NCBI RefSeq assembly: GCF_027943255.1
Contig: NC_072895.1
Coordinates: 30,850,001-30,914,000 of the forward strand
Direction: 5' to 3'
Source of the DNA: Anastrepha obliqua
Lineage: Eukaryota > Arthropoda > Insecta > Diptera > Tephritidae
DNA length: 64,000 nt
The notes under the pieces were generated by a model. It saw only the letters and a program-made list of their open reading frames with translations. It searched no databases and was not told where the DNA came from. Below, one piece after another: positions 10,310 to 22,265 of the stretch (positions are counted from its first letter, which is position 1; each line of letters opens with the position of its first letter). Both the position numbers and the translations under genes were made by a program.

Positions 10310-12575
10310 ACTTTACCTACTTTGAAAATACTCCAAGCCGTGTGGTTGTCTCTGGTTCGAAAGAAGCGAAACCAGATCGATCATGTTGCCATAGTTGGAA
10401 GGCACGCTTCTCGTACTTTAGATGCACTTACAATCCGAGGACTCAATAGCAACTTGGATAATTGCTTTGTTGCAGCCAAGCTACGCAAATGCTTCTGTGT
10501 ACCAAAAAACGTACATCTAACTACGCAAATAATGTTCGATATCGCAAAGCTGCAATCGCAACAGACAGCCAGAAAATTCGCCACTTGGCTCACACTCCTG
10601 TTCTCAGAGAGTAGTGCCCAACAATCTAGCACACGAGTCATGAAACAGCATTTCACGTTTTGTACGGAAGAAGAAATCGTACCCCGGAAAGCCTGAAAAA
10701 ACAATTTGGTACCACAAAGAATGTCAAGCTGCCGCGCAAAGAAAGGATGCTGCCTTTAGGGCCTCGCTGCGATCGGGTGCAAGTGGGATCGCTACCGGGA
10801 GCCAAAAAAGTAAGAGAGACGTATTATTAGAATGATGAAACGAAAGACCGAAATACGTGAGTGCGAGGAGTTTGAGATGCGAGCTTAAAATAGGAAAAAT
10901 GCTAAAAGATTCTACTAGAAAGTTCAGCAGCTTACAGAAGGTTTCAAAATCAGTGCGTTTTTATTTAAGAGCAAAGTCGGCGATCTGGTGACTGACAACC
11001 AGAGCATACTTCAATTATAGGGGGAACACTTCTGGAACCTTTTAAATAGTGATAGCTGCGCATGCCACAGAGAATGTGAAGATCCCGATACCCCAATTGT
11101 TGGCGACAGGACCCGACCATGATGAGGTGAGAATAGCGACAACGCGTCTAAAGAACAACAATGCCGCAGGCGCCGACGGACTGCCGGCTGAGCTATTCAA
11201 ACATGGCGGCGAGGAGCTGGTAAGGTGCATGCATCAGCTTCTATGCAAAATACGGTCGGATGAAAGCATGCCTGCCGATTGGAATTTAAGTGTGCTCTGC
11301 CCAATCCATAAGAAAGGCGATCCTGCAATCTGTGCTAATTACCGCGGGATTAGTCTTCTTAATATCGCCTATGAAGTTCTAGCGAGCGTATTGTGGGAAA
11401 GGCTGAAGCTCACCGTCAACCAACTCATTGGACCTTATCAATGTGGCTTTAGACCTGGAAAGTCTACCATCGACCAAATATTCACAATACGCCAAATCTT
11501 GGAAAAGACCGACGAAAGGAGAATCGACACACACCATCCTTTCGTCGACTTCAAAGCTGCATTCGACAGTACAAAAAGGAGTTATCTGTATGCCGCGATG
11601 TCTGAATTTGGTATCCCCGCAAAACTAATACGGCTTTGCAAGATGACGTTGCTCAACACCAGCAGCGCCGTCAGAATTGGGAAAGATCTCTCCGATGTTA
11701 GATACCAAACGAGCTTTCAGACAGGGTGACTCTTGTGACTTCTTTAATCTGATGTTGGAGAGCATCGTACGAGCTGCAGAACTTAATCGCTCAGGAACAA
11801 TCTTTCATAAGAGCGTACAATTGCTGGCGTATGCCGATGATATTGACATCATCGGCCTTAACAACCGTGCTGTTAGTTCTGCCTTCTCCAAACTGGATAA
11901 AGAGGCAAAGCGAATGGGTGTGGTGGTGAACGAGGACAAACGAAGTACCTCCTGTCATCAAACAAACAGTCGGTGCACTCGCGTATCGGCACTCATGCCA
12001 CTGTTGACAGCTATGATTTCGAGGTTGTAAAGGACTTCGTATACTTAGGAACCAGCATTAACACCCATAACAATGTCAGCCTTGGAATCCAACGTAGAAT
12101 ATCTCTTGCCAACAAGTGCCACTTTGAACTAAGCAGGCAACTAAGTAGTAAAGTCCTCTCTTGATGAACAAAACTAACCTTTTATAATGCTCTCATTATG
12201 CCCGTCCTAACGTATGGCGCAAAGGCTTGCACGATGACAATATCCGATTAGGCGTTCCTAGGAGTGAGAGCGAGAGAAAGACTCTGCGGAAGATTGTGGG
12301 ACTTTTTGGGGACGGCAAGTATCGTAGGCGATGAAAGAATGGGTTGCATGAGCTTCACGACGACACAGATTAAATGTAGCGAGTAAAGATCCAGTGTCTA
12401 CGTTGGCTGGGTCATATCGTTCGAATAGATACAAAGGCTTCGGCTTGGGAAGCCAGATGCGGTACCAGCGTTAGCAAAGGAAGAGGAAGACCTTCCCTTC
12501 ATATGGGAAGGACTTAGCTTTCTTTGGTGTGTCCAACTGCGGGTCCGGTTGGTACGAGAATGAAACGGCTAGCGC
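10310..12575 (+). mobile_element. RTE-like non-LTR retrotransposon, copy 1 (broken)
   Basis: The 5' part (from ~10350) reads as the end of an endonuclease domain: RNQIDHVAIVGRHASRTLDA, then FVAAKLRKC. After a decayed linker, reverse transcriptase motifs run from ~11110: NNAAGADGLPAELFKHGG, SVLCPIHKKGDPAICANYRG, CGFRPGKSTIDQIFTIRQIL, FVDFKAAFDS, FRQGDS and LLAYADDIDIIG (catalytic YADD near 11830-11840). The C-terminal domain to ~12575 is decayed. At least three frameshifts and several stops are needed to read it through. Three more copies of the family lie at 17488, 48562 and 58670. The RTE label is from overall motif wording. Confidence 0.8.
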
Positions 12576-12954
12576 GCTTTTTTAGATTTAATGATTTGAG
12601 GTATTCTAAAGTGAAGGATTTGTAAATTCTGATGTAAAAATTTGGAATTATAAAGGACATTTTTTGAATTTTTATGAATCGTGAAACTTGATTTTTATGA
12701 TATTTGTTATAGGTTAAACAATATTTTTATGAAAAATTATTAAATACTAAAAAACCAAAAGAAAAGTGGTCAAAACTGCGAAAATTTTAATCTGCTATAG
12801 TTTAAGATTTTCTGTCGCCAAGGACATCGATGCCCAGTTCAGCCATCAAAAAACTATTGGTCTCGGTTTGATTTTTGTTGCCTAAACTTTTTCAACTGCT
12901 TTGCAAATACTAAATATTAGAGTAATCCTGAAAGATTTTTCACTCAAGAAAGAC
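12576..12954. other. AT-rich gap between two retroelements
   Basis: No gene seen. The sequence is AT-rich with no repeat that I can match elsewhere in the window. Confidence 0.4.
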
Positions 12955-14857
12955 ATGCAAGAAAATAATAATCATCACGTATCCTCACATATGCCTACCT
13001 ACCCACCTCAAGCTAGCAATCGAACAAGAAATCAAAGTGTTTAGCAACGTATTTAATAGTTGCCTTTCGGAGGGCACCTTTCCGTCAATTTGGAAACGCC
13101 AAAATTTAATTTTGCTCCCAAAACCAGGTAAATCAGCGGAGGAGCTGTCGAGCTTCAGACCAATATGACTAGCCGACTCTGCGGGTAAGGTGCTCGAACG
13201 AATTTTATCCGATCGACTAGACGCGGAAGTCAAATCAAAGGGACGCCTGTCCGAAAACCAGTTCGGATTTAGAAAGGAGAAGTCAATGATAGATGCAGTA
13301 TCTTTAGCAATCCAGCTTGCAACTAAAGCAATCAGCGGCACTCGCTGGCTAAATGTCACCAAAGAGTACTGCCTGATTATCACCTTAGACGTCAGAAATG
13401 TACTTAACTCTGCAAACTGGTTAAAAACCTTAGATGCTCTAGAGCGAATTGGGGTCTCCATGTACCTGAGGACAATATTGCGCAGTTACTTCGATGGCCG
13501 AATTCTATGGTACAGTACATTAAAGGAAAGAAAAAAAGTTAAAATAATAAATGGCGTTCCACAGCGATCGGTTCTCGGGCCATCGCTGTGGAATATAATG
13601 TACGACGGTGTTCTCCGTGTCAGGATTCCAGAAACAATTAAGATAATTGGCTTTGCCGACGACATTGCCGTTGTAGTAACGGCTAAAAATCTAGGCGATA
13701 TTCGCAACAATGCGATCCATGCGGTTTTCAGCGTGTAATCTTGGCTAGCCCAAAATAAGCTAGACCTAGCGCAACAAAAGGCCGAAGCAATCCTTATATC
13801 CAGCAGAAAAAAAGGCAGAAGAGATCTCTTTTAGAATCGGAGACTTCAACATAGCGATCACTCCCGCAATCAAATACTTGGGAATAATGATACACAAAAG
13901 GCTGTGTTTTAAAGCACACTTCGAGTACGCCAACAAAAAAGCATCCACCAACACGACGGCGCTGTCGAGGCTGATGTTAAATGTACGAGGACCAAAACAG
14001 ATTCGCCGTCAGCTTCTAGCTAATGTCGTGAAAAGCCAAATTTTGCATGGCGTTCCAATCTGGGCGAATAAAACGGATCATGTATCATACTTCCGAGGTC
14101 TACAGTCCACCTACCGGTTGTGCGCACTACGCGTGTGTAGCACATTTAAAACGGTGTCCGACGATGCAGCCTTAGTAATATCAGGCATGTACCCGCTAGA
14201 CATATTAGCAATGGAAACTGCCCAAATAGCGAGAGCACAGCGACCTATAAGTCCGTCTACTTGTGCCGCGTTACGAGATAATTGCATCGACGAGGTGCAA
14301 ACTAGGTGGGACAACTCGGCCGAAGAGCGTTGGACGCACAGATCCATTCCCAACCTAAAGCTTTGGTTAAAGAGGCCACATGGAGAAGTGGACTTTTACC
14401 TGACCCAGCTTTTGAGTGGACATGGATGCTTCAAAGCATATCTATACAGGTTTAACCACGACGACAATCCTTATTGCGACTACTGCGATGGAAACATTCT
14501 AGAGGACATTCACCACATATTCTTCACATGCTCGCGCTTCCGTTCTGCAAAAGAAAGACTTTATAGAACCTTTGGAGAATTTCCTTCGCCGGAAACATTC
14601 GTACATCGCATGCTCCGCTCGAAGGAACAGTGGAATGCGGCATGCGACTTAGTGGCCGAGATTATGAAAGAGATGAGGCGTCTGGGAAGACTGGGACACA
14701 GCTACGGCGACTAATCGTCTTCCCTCTTCGCGAAGTAATGGTGGACGGTTGCCTCGCGGCGAGAGGTGATGGAAAGAAACAGGCCCAGCCTGATTTCAGA
14801 AGGCCACTTGAGTGTAGCGCGCTACCACAACGCCTCATGAAATTAAAAAAAAAAAAA
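12955..14857 (+). mobile_element. R1-clade non-LTR retrotransposon, 5'-truncated
   Basis: Translation from ~13000 gives an R1-type reverse transcriptase lacking its endonuclease: FPSIWKRQNLILLPKPGK, LERILSDRLDAEV, ENQFGFRKEKSMIDAV, ITLDVRNVLNSANW, GVPQRSVLGPSLWN and FADDIAVVV (catalytic FADD near 13655). There is a stop at 13736 and a frameshift near 13810. The C-terminal part then runs open to 14714: YLGIMIHKRLCFKAHF, RRQLLANVVKS and ILHGVPIWAN, ending with a Cys-His knuckle NPYCDYCDG..DIHHIFFTC that is typical of the clade. It ends in an A13 tract (14845-14857), as expected for target-primed insertion. R1-clade members outside rDNA are common, and no 28S sequence flanks this copy. Confidence 0.85.
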
Positions 14858-16922
14858 CCCCCACCTCAGGCCTAAAGCTTCTACTTCAGAGTCCTTTTAC
14901 TGAGCACTGAGTATGCTTAGTGATAGTTTAGCCCTATAATAAGTGACTTAGTTTTACGCTCTCCAGAATATTCAGTTGTTATTTGCAGTCACTACACCAA
15001 TTGCATATTTCTAGGGGCATCACGAATTGGAAAATTAATTTAAAATTGCCAGCATATCATTTTGCATTTCAATTTTGTGTGCAACACCACAAGCAGCCCT
15101 ACATGTGTGTGTGTGTGTGCGTCAGTGTATGCGTGTATAAATAAATCTCGTGTTTACCAATTCAATCTCTACGTGCACCTAATACTTTGTTCGCCCCTAT
15201 ATAATCGTATAAGCGCCTAAAATGTCCCACCGAATGTGCCAGTGACCCGAAAAGCAGTGAATTTTTCAGTAATTTGTCCCGCGAGGCTTATTTGCAACAA
15301 TTATAAAACAACTAACTGGTAGTGTATTGAAAATAGCAACAACAAGTATTTATGCGTTCGTAGCACCCACACATATGCTCTCATATACGCACACACATGC
15401 AGTAAGAGAACTCATATGTGAAACGAATCTAAAAGTGTGACTCGGTTGCGTGACGCGCAGAATTCCAACTCAACGGATGAGGTGGCGTATACGTAACATT
15501 GGCACACGGACTATATGCATGTAGGTGTGTATGAATATGTGTATTAGCAAAAGTAGATATATGCATATTCACCGCAATGCGGATGGCGAATTTTGTGGCC
15601 TACAAACCGGCAACGGGTAAGATAGAAATCACTTAATTTAGTGGCAATTTTTGTGCAAATTTCGGAATTTCGTTGTTATGTGACGCTCCTCGCCGCTGGT
15701 GTTTATTTTGCCAATGGTTGTAGGTGATTTTGTTTGCCTACAAATTAATGGTTGATTAGATATTTGCGTATATGTATGCACGTATAAGTGCTGAGGATAT
15801 ATGAACTATTCTATTCCACATCAAAGATATACGCACGGGGCACTCAAATGGAAATGTGGTTGAATGAAATCCGGAAATATGTTGTGGCGATTTGCCATAG
15901 CAACGCAGCCACAAGTGCTTAGGCACTTACATAAACTGACAAACATCTACATATGCACAGTGAACTCATGACAGCGTGAAAGAGCCGCTAATGTGAACTA
16001 TAAAAAATTGACTATTGACTGTTATACAATTCTTAGAGCAAATCATAGGTGACTAATAGGTGTGTGGGGCTCTAAAACTTGAATGCAGTTTATGATAGTG
16101 CAATTTTTCATGAGTAGAAACGAAAAAGTGCCTTTGTTTTAATAAAAAACGTAAATATTTATGGAATTTTTTTTTTGAATAAGTGAACAATTTTTAGATT
16201 TAAGAGATCTATGCATTTAGGAACATAGATTTTTTTTGCTGGTGATCTTGCGCATTTTGGAGCATTCGTTGTATGAAAGAAAGTGCATATCACCGTTGAA
16301 AAAATCATTGCGTATTTCGAACCACTCTGAAATAGCACAATTTGTAGTATAAACTATAATTTTATACAAAAATAAATAAATAGAACAAACGTGCGCTGTG
16401 CACAAACGCAGCGATTCCAGGACCGCAGCAAAGGCACAAATTACCGCAAGATAATACCAATAAATCCGACGCCGAAAGGGATAGCACTTTATAGTACGCA
16501 CAAGCACTAGCCAGGAAACGGAAATAAGAGCCAAAAAGTAGGAACCAAAAAACAAAAAGCCAAAAAAATTGGGACCCCAAACAGTAGGCACCAAAAATAT
16601 ATTTCCTACAAGTTTGCACCAATAAACAAGCGCCAAAAAGTAGGCAGTGTTATTTGTCACTAGAAATTAGCAACCACAAGGAAAAACTCAGGAAAAATAG
16701 CCTAAAGTGTGTCTAAGATATATATAAGGTATGTATATCTCTCTCTCTCTCCTTTTCTCTACGTTATATCTTTTATCTCTCTCGCGGAACAAAAATGCCC
16801 AAAACGTTGCACGATCTTGAAATTTCATACAATATTAATGGGCGACGATATAAAAGCTGGTTGAGTAGAAGTCTCTATTTATATCTGCGCTGACAATGCA
16901 AGAACAACAAAAAAATGTTATG
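14858..16922. other. No gene recognised; simple repeats
   Basis: It contains a GT run (~15103-15119), many TATG/CATA words and a CT-rich tract (16738-16752). A minus-strand frame at 16217-16660 (147 codons) is strongly hydrophobic (FFGFLFFGSYFLALIS), but the hydrophobicity comes from a repeated 'gccaaaaagtagg'-type word on the plus strand, so I do not call it a gene. Confidence 0.45.
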
Positions 16923-17119
16923 CAAGGTGGCGCAAAATTAACCACCCTATCGGAAAAAGTGTAGTTTTTGCAAATAGCGTCGTACGTCAATCATATTTGA
17001 AACTTGTGAACAACAAACAGACGAGCAAAGCAGGGCATAAAGGTCGAAATCTTTTTGTTTATTTAATAAAAAAGTTATTCAAAAAAAAAAAGTTACAAGA
17101 TTAATTTCGTGCCATTTTG
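16923..17119. mobile_element. MITE of the DD41D family (copy a)
   Basis: The left end CAAGGTGGCGCAAAATTAAC and a decayed right end (the reverse of acaaaatggcacgaaattaa) bound 197 bp, with TA after the right end. The sub-terminal sequence resembles the two other short elements at 31118 and 61872, and the 5' sub-terminal region of the full-length DD41D element at 53373. It has no coding capacity, so it is a non-autonomous internal-deletion derivative. Confidence 0.8.
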
Positions 17120-17487
17120 TATCATTGTTATTTATGAGAAGATTTAGCACAGCGACCTCAAATATCATGGATTCACATTATTTCTCAGAAACTTGAGGGT
17201 GTAAGGGTAGTCAGAGGTCCGAATAAATGATGATTTTCAATCATTTTTTTTTGCCAGTCAATTGACTTATTATATAAATATAATAAAAAATAAAAGCATA
17301 TCATTTATAAATCATGTTGCGACTTGACTTTAGCAAAATTAAAAGAAAAATAATTGTAAAAGTTATCGATGTTTGTGTGTAGCCCGTTTCTCAAGAAGTC
17401 CTTTGCGGTGCTCATCACAAGTCCTTGGAGATTCATCTAAAATCAATCGAACAAGAGAAATTAGTTTTATTAATAGATAATCTTGTG

Positions 17488-18290
17488 TTTGACATCATCG
17501 GCCTTAACAACCGCGCTGTTACTTCTGCCTTCTCCAAACTGGATAAAGAGGCAAAGCGAATGGATCTGATGGTGAACGAGGACAAAACGAAGTACCTCCT
17601 GTCATCAAACAAACAGTCGGCGCACTCGCGTATCGGCACCCACGTCACTGTAGACAGTTATAATTTCGAGGTTGTAAAAGACTTCGTTTATTTAGGAACC
17701 AGCATTAGCACCGATAAGAATGTCAACCTTGAAATCCAATGCAGAATCTCTCTTGCCAAAAACTGCTACTTTGGACTAAATAGGCAACTTAGCAGTAAAG
17801 TCCTCTCTCGACAAACAAAACTAACACTCTACAAGCCTCTCATCATGCTCGTCCTAACGTATGGCGCAGAAGCGTGGACGATGACAACATCCGATGAAGC
17901 GACGCTTGGAGTGTTTGAGAGAAAGATTCTGGGCAGGATTTTTGGACCTTTGCACGTTGGCAGCGGCGAATATCGCAGGCGATGGAACGATGAGCTGTAT
18001 GAGCTTTATGACGACATAGACATGGCACAGCGAATAAAGATCCAGCGGCTACGCTTGCTGGGTCATGTCGTCCGAATGGTTACAAACGCTCCGGCTCTGA
18101 AAGTATTCGATGTGGTACCAGCTGGTGGCAGCAGAGGAAGAGGAAGACCTCCTCTGCATTGGACAGATCAGCTGGAGAAGGATTTAGCTTCACTTGGTGT
18201 GTCCAACTGGCGCCGGTTAGCACGAGAAAGAAACAACTGGCGCGCTTTGCCAAACTCGCGTAAGCGGTAATAGTGCAAATTAAGAAGAAG
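17488..18290 (+). mobile_element. RTE-like retrotransposon, copy 2 (5'-truncated, youngest)
   Basis: It starts inside the RT domain just after the YADD block (DIIGLNNRAV) and stays open for about 260 codons to the stop at 18270, far less decayed than copy 1. It covers NEDKTKYLLSSNKQSAHSRI, FVYLGTSISTDKNV, LTYGAEAWTMTTSDEATLGV, FERKILGRIFGPLHVGSGEY, RLRLLGHVVRM, GRGRPPLHW and WRRLARERNNWR. The 3' end is aattaagaagaag, the same as copy 3. A 9-bp target duplication, aatcttgtg, flanks it (17479-17487 and 18291-18299). The matching site in repeat X copy 2 has a single aatcttgcg and no insert. Confidence 0.9.
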
Positions 18291-18466
18291 AATCTTGTGC
18301 CTGATCGAAGCTGTTTTTTGTGAAAATTAACAATATGGCGGCCTAATCAAATATTTTTCAGATTTTCGAGAAAAAAACCGAGAAATAATTCTTAAAAAAA
18401 ATCGACATTTTCGAAAAAAGTCCTTCGATTAGGCACGATTTTTTTATGTTTTTCAAAAGCAGTATA

Positions 18467-18826
18467 CAGGGTTGGCCATATTAAACTGACCCATTGAGTA
18501 ACCCTATAACTTTTTACTGTAATTTGAAATCTAAGGTTTACGTCAACAAGCCAAAGACACTAGGCGCACTTAAGGCCAATATCCGACGGGAAATAGCCGC
18601 CATATCGGCCGAGACGCTGGCCAAAACTATGGAAAACGCCGAAAAACGGGCACATTACGCTATACGAGCTAAGGGCGACCACTTGCGCGATATCATATTC
18701 AAAAAGTGATGTAAACGAATCTCCTTGAACTAAATTAAATGTTTTTCACAATGAAACACAAAAAAATGTTTCTTTTTCCATATTTTTTTTATAATCACAT
18801 GGGTCAGTTTAATATGGCCAACCCTG
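18467..18826 (+). mobile_element. Internally deleted DD41D-type mariner (360 bp)
   Basis: Perfect 27-bp terminal inverted repeats beginning CAGGGTTGGCCATATTAAAC occupy 18467-18493 and 18800-18826, both flanked by TA. The interior (18520-18709) encodes only the transposase C-terminus: LKSKVYVNKPKTLGALKANI, ETLAKTMENAEKRAHYAI and DHLRDIIFKK, then a stop. That matches the last ~60 residues of the DD41D transposase at 53955-54572. All three catalytic aspartates are deleted. It sits in repeat X at a TATA where copy 2 has no insert. Confidence 0.9.
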
Positions 18827-18940
18827 TACATTTTATTGAAATTTATTAAGCGTTTTCAAGTTACAGTGATCAAGAGTTCAAAAAACGCAGTTTTCAGAAA
18901 AACGCATTTAAAAATTTCCTATCGATTACCGGAGCGCCCC

Positions 18941-19556
18941 GATATACCAGGGAACTGTAGGGCTGAGCAACTTGCAAGAGAAGGCACCTATGTGCCAAAC
19001 ATAAGTAATTTTATGGAGATACCTCTCGCAACTTGTAAGCTTCTCATTAAGGACGCACCAATAAGTTCTGTAAATCAAAGATGGATTAGCGTCAATACCT
19101 GTGAAATTGCTAGGCAAACATGGCCAAGGCTAAATCTACGTCTGTACAAGAGTATTACAAAATTGAGTAGACTTCAAATTAGGAATTTAGTAGGGGCGCT
19201 CACAGGACATTGCCTCGTAGGAAATCATGCAAGGAGATTAGGCGTTTTAACGCATGATTTCTCTCGTAGCTGCAGAAATGAGAAGGAGTTGGAAACAATT
19301 CAACAGCTTTTCTGAACATGCCCAGCTCTAGCCAGAAGCACGAACCGATATTTAAAATCCTACTTCTTAACGAATATAGATAATCTACACACTTTAAGTA
19401 TGAACAACCTTTTACGCTTTGTCAAAAGCTCAGAATGGTTCAATGTGGGAAGGGGTATGTAGCCCAGCCTCTGCGACTCACAACGGACTCATTTCGTGGT
19501 CTAAGTGGCGTCGTTGTCTCTATGTGCGATGCGGCTGCTAAACTTAACCTAACCTA
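18941..19556 (+). mobile_element. 3' tail of an RNase H-bearing non-LTR retrotransposon
   Basis: The open stretch reads DIPGNCRAEQLAREGTYVPN, the end of an RNase H domain. It continues with PLATCKLLIKDAP, ARQTWPRLNL, LVGALTGHCLVGNHARRLGV and RSCRNEKELETIQQLF, a stop, then CPALARSRNRYL and FVKSSEWFN. The Cys block followed by 'ETIQQLF..CPAL' is a C-terminal signature of I/LOA-type elements. The 3' end has repeated aacctaacct words. It interrupts repeat X between 'gagcgccc' and 'cccaccctttg'. A related copy lies at 51205-52085. Confidence 0.75.
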
Positions 19557-19704
19557 CCCACCCTTTGTTAATTATTGAATAACTCCTCAAGTATTTTTCG
19601 GATTCACTTCAAATTTTCACACAATATTTTTAAGAGATCATACTTTAAGAAAATGCAAAAAAAATCAAAGTTTTTGAAAATTCCGACTACCCCTAACGCC
19701 TTAA

Positions 19705-20889
19705 GCAATTTTGTGTTCAAATAGTTCAAGTTATGGGGAGTTCGCTGTATTGGTGATAACAAAAATTTTATACTGCAATTACTTTTGCAATTATTATTTT
19801 CGACGAACACTTTGCATGAAATACAACAACAACAACTGCGAGCTAGAGACCGCAGCTGTTTGTTTATAAAATATTTATTTCTTTGTGCAATTTTGCAGTT
19901 GGCCACATATTTAACCAATGTATTGGCCACAAAAACACAAAAACAAAATGCCTATCCACTTCATCTGCCTATCTATTTAACTATCTAACTATTTATGTGT
20001 ATGTGGGTGTGTGTATGTGCATGTGCACTCACACATAAGTTTAATCTATTTTGTTTCCATACTTTTAAATATGCACACAAATTTGTTGTTGTACAAAGTT
20101 TTGATGTTTTTCTGTGGTTGTACTCGGAAAATTTTGCTGGGCTTAAAAACACAGAGTGGCAGTGGCAGTGGAAGCGGCGGCAGGCATCACAAAGCAGTTG
20201 CAACACATACAGACGCGCGTGTTATTTGCATGCGTGGGCGTGTGCGTTTAAATAATTTTAAATTTACTATTGTTTACCTTTAATTTTGCCTACTGCCGTT
20301 TCACATAATATTTTGCAGATAATACAATTTCTGTATTAATATCAATTTAAATGAAATCAACGTCAATTTGATCCTTGTGAATAATTATTTACAGGAAATT
20401 TGATGAATCCAATGTGAAATGCGAAAGTGTGCGATGAAAAAATTACGCATATCGCCATTTGTGAAATATGTTAATATGTGGCTGCATTTATTTAAGCGGA
20501 TAGTAACAAAATTTTATAGTATTATTTATTTGCACTGAACTGATTACCATCAGCTAACAAATGCAAACAAATGTTTTTGCCCGATTCATTGATCAATTTT
20601 TTGTTGCTGCGAATTTCTTGTTAATTGGGAACGCCGAGAGCTGTGCAAGCCGTGATTGCGTTTGAAATTTATGAGTGTGCGGTAAATAAAATGTTAACTA
20701 AAAAAAAAAATATTAATAAATGCACAAATACACAGGGTGTTTTCTTGTGCACTACAGAAATCCATTCAATTAATTTTCTTGTTTTTTTTTTCCTAAATAA
20801 TACCCGTTCTTTAACCAAAATCATATGAAACAAATTATTAGCCTTACCACAAAATTCATACAAATTTAAAATTTTTAAATCTGGATTTA
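19705..20889. other. No gene recognised
   Basis: AT-rich sequence with TGTG/CACA words near 20000-20035 and a GGCAGT run near 20156-20172. Small frames on both strands lack domains and are probably chance. Confidence 0.4.
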
Positions 20890-20891
20890 TA

Positions 20892-22178
20892 AAGGGTGGT
20901 TAAAGTTTAAAGGCCGATGTTTAATGTGAACCACACCGTAACGTCAAGCTTTTTTCTGCATTTTATTTAACTCTTTTCAATTTCAGACAAACTCAATTTA
21001 AACAATGGAAAGATACACAATCGAGCAATGCGTTAAAGTTATTCAGGCTTATTATGAAAACGGGCGTTCAAATCAAAATGCATATCGCGCATTTCGTGAT
21101 TTTTTCGGTCCATTTAATCGTCCAAATGTGCATACAATCGGAAAAATTGTGCAAGAGTTTAAGCAAACCGGGTCTCAAGGAGATTTGAAAACACCAGTGC
21201 ATGCTCGTACAGCTCATACTGTAGAAAATATTGCTGCTGTTCGCGATAGTGTGGCTGAAGAGCCGTCCGTCCACCTCAACTCGTCGTCGTGCCCAACAAT
21301 TGCAGCTCTCACGCTCCTCGTTGATGAACATAATGCATTAAGACTTGCATTTACACGCTTACAAGGTGCAATTGACTCAAGAACTAAAGCCTCTTGATCA
21401 TTTCAAGCGTCGTCAATGGTCACAATGGTGGCAGGAAATGGCAACAGTGAATGACCAATTTTCGAAGAAAATCATCTTCAGTGATGAGACACATTTTCAC
21501 CTCAGTGGATTCGTCAATAAGCAGAATTGCCGCATTTGGGTGAATGATAATCCAAGAGTGATTGCCGAAAAATCAATGCACCCACAAAGAGTGACTGTTT
21601 GGTGCAGTTTATGGGCCGTCGGCATCATTGGGCCGAATTTTTTCCAAAATGAGACCGGTTAGGTAGTTACTGTGAATAGCGAACTTTTTATGGCCCGAAT
21701 TGGAAGATATGAATGTGGACGGTATGTGGTTTCAACAAGATGGTGCCACTTGTCACACAGTTAAGGAAACAATGGCTCTTTTGCGCGAAAAATTTGATGG
21801 CCGAATAATCTCACGTCGCGGCGATGTCAATTGGCCGCCAAGATCACGTGATTTGACACCGTTGTACTTCTTTCTTTGGGGTTATTTGAAAGAAAAGGTG
21901 TACGTGGATAAGCCAGCAACAATTCAACAGCTAAAGGATGAGATACTTCGGCACATTAATGGCATATAACCCGAATTATGCCTCAGCGTCAGCGAAAATT
22001 TAGACCATCGAATGGATGTGTGCCGCCGAGACCGCAGCGGCCATTTGGCCAATATTTGGCTCCATACGTAATTGAGCCATACCAATATTATCATAATAAG
22101 GAGAAATTATAATAATTTTTGAAAAATAATTGTATTTTATTTAAAATCAACACCGGCACTGGAAACTAAACCACCCTT
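20892..22178 (+). mobile_element. DD41D-type Tc1/mariner element, full length but inactive
   Basis: Ends: aagggtggtt at 20892 and its reverse complement aaccaccctt ending at 22178, each flanked by TA (20890-20891, 22179-22180). The TIRs extend imperfectly to ~28 bp. The 1287-bp body encodes a transposase in pieces. 21005-21300 carries MERYTIEQCVKVIQAYYENG and RPNVHTIGKIVQEFKQTG (helix-turn-helix). 21345-21662 carries KKIIFSDETHFHLSGFVNKQ (first D). 21700-21969 carries MWFQQDGATCHT (second D), then PRSRDLTPLYFFLWGYLKEK, where the expected third D is Y. A stop near 21660, a ~20-bp deletion after it and an earlier frameshift add to the damage. The spacing from the second D to the position of the third is 41 residues. 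Confidence 0.9.
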
Positions 22179-22265
22179 TACAGATCAACCAGCACCACCC
22201 AACCTAATCTCATTCCTTTCCAACCTGAGGAGGGAGCGTCTAGGCTAAGTAGAACCTGATGAGTA

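Larger units (their letters stand above)
17192..19704. mobile_element. TTAA-type repeat X, copy 1, with three nested insertions
   Basis: Segments 17192-17487, 18291-18466, 18827-18940 and 19557-19704 align in order with the uninterrupted copy at 22266-22973. Shared words include the terminal gggtagtcagag, 'caagtccttggagattcatc', 'aacaatatggcggcc', 'tacagtgatca' and the closing gactacccctaac. The ends are inverted repeats (aggggtagtc), and the right end abuts TTAA (19701-19704). The interior has no coding capacity. It was interrupted by an RTE tail, a small mariner and an RNase H retroelement tail, in that order along the sequence. Confidence 0.85.

Noticed and set aside
12955..14857. R1 insertion in ribosomal DNA
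   Set aside because: No 28S rRNA sequence flanks the element; many R1-clade families insert outside rDNA.
16217..16660. A 147-codon minus-strand frame, very hydrophobic, resembling a multi-pass membrane protein
   Set aside because: The hydrophobic residues come from a repeated 'gccaaaaagtagg'-like word on the plus strand. It has no family motif, and the 5-HT1 TM4 exon expected on this strand (starting Y-W) does not match.
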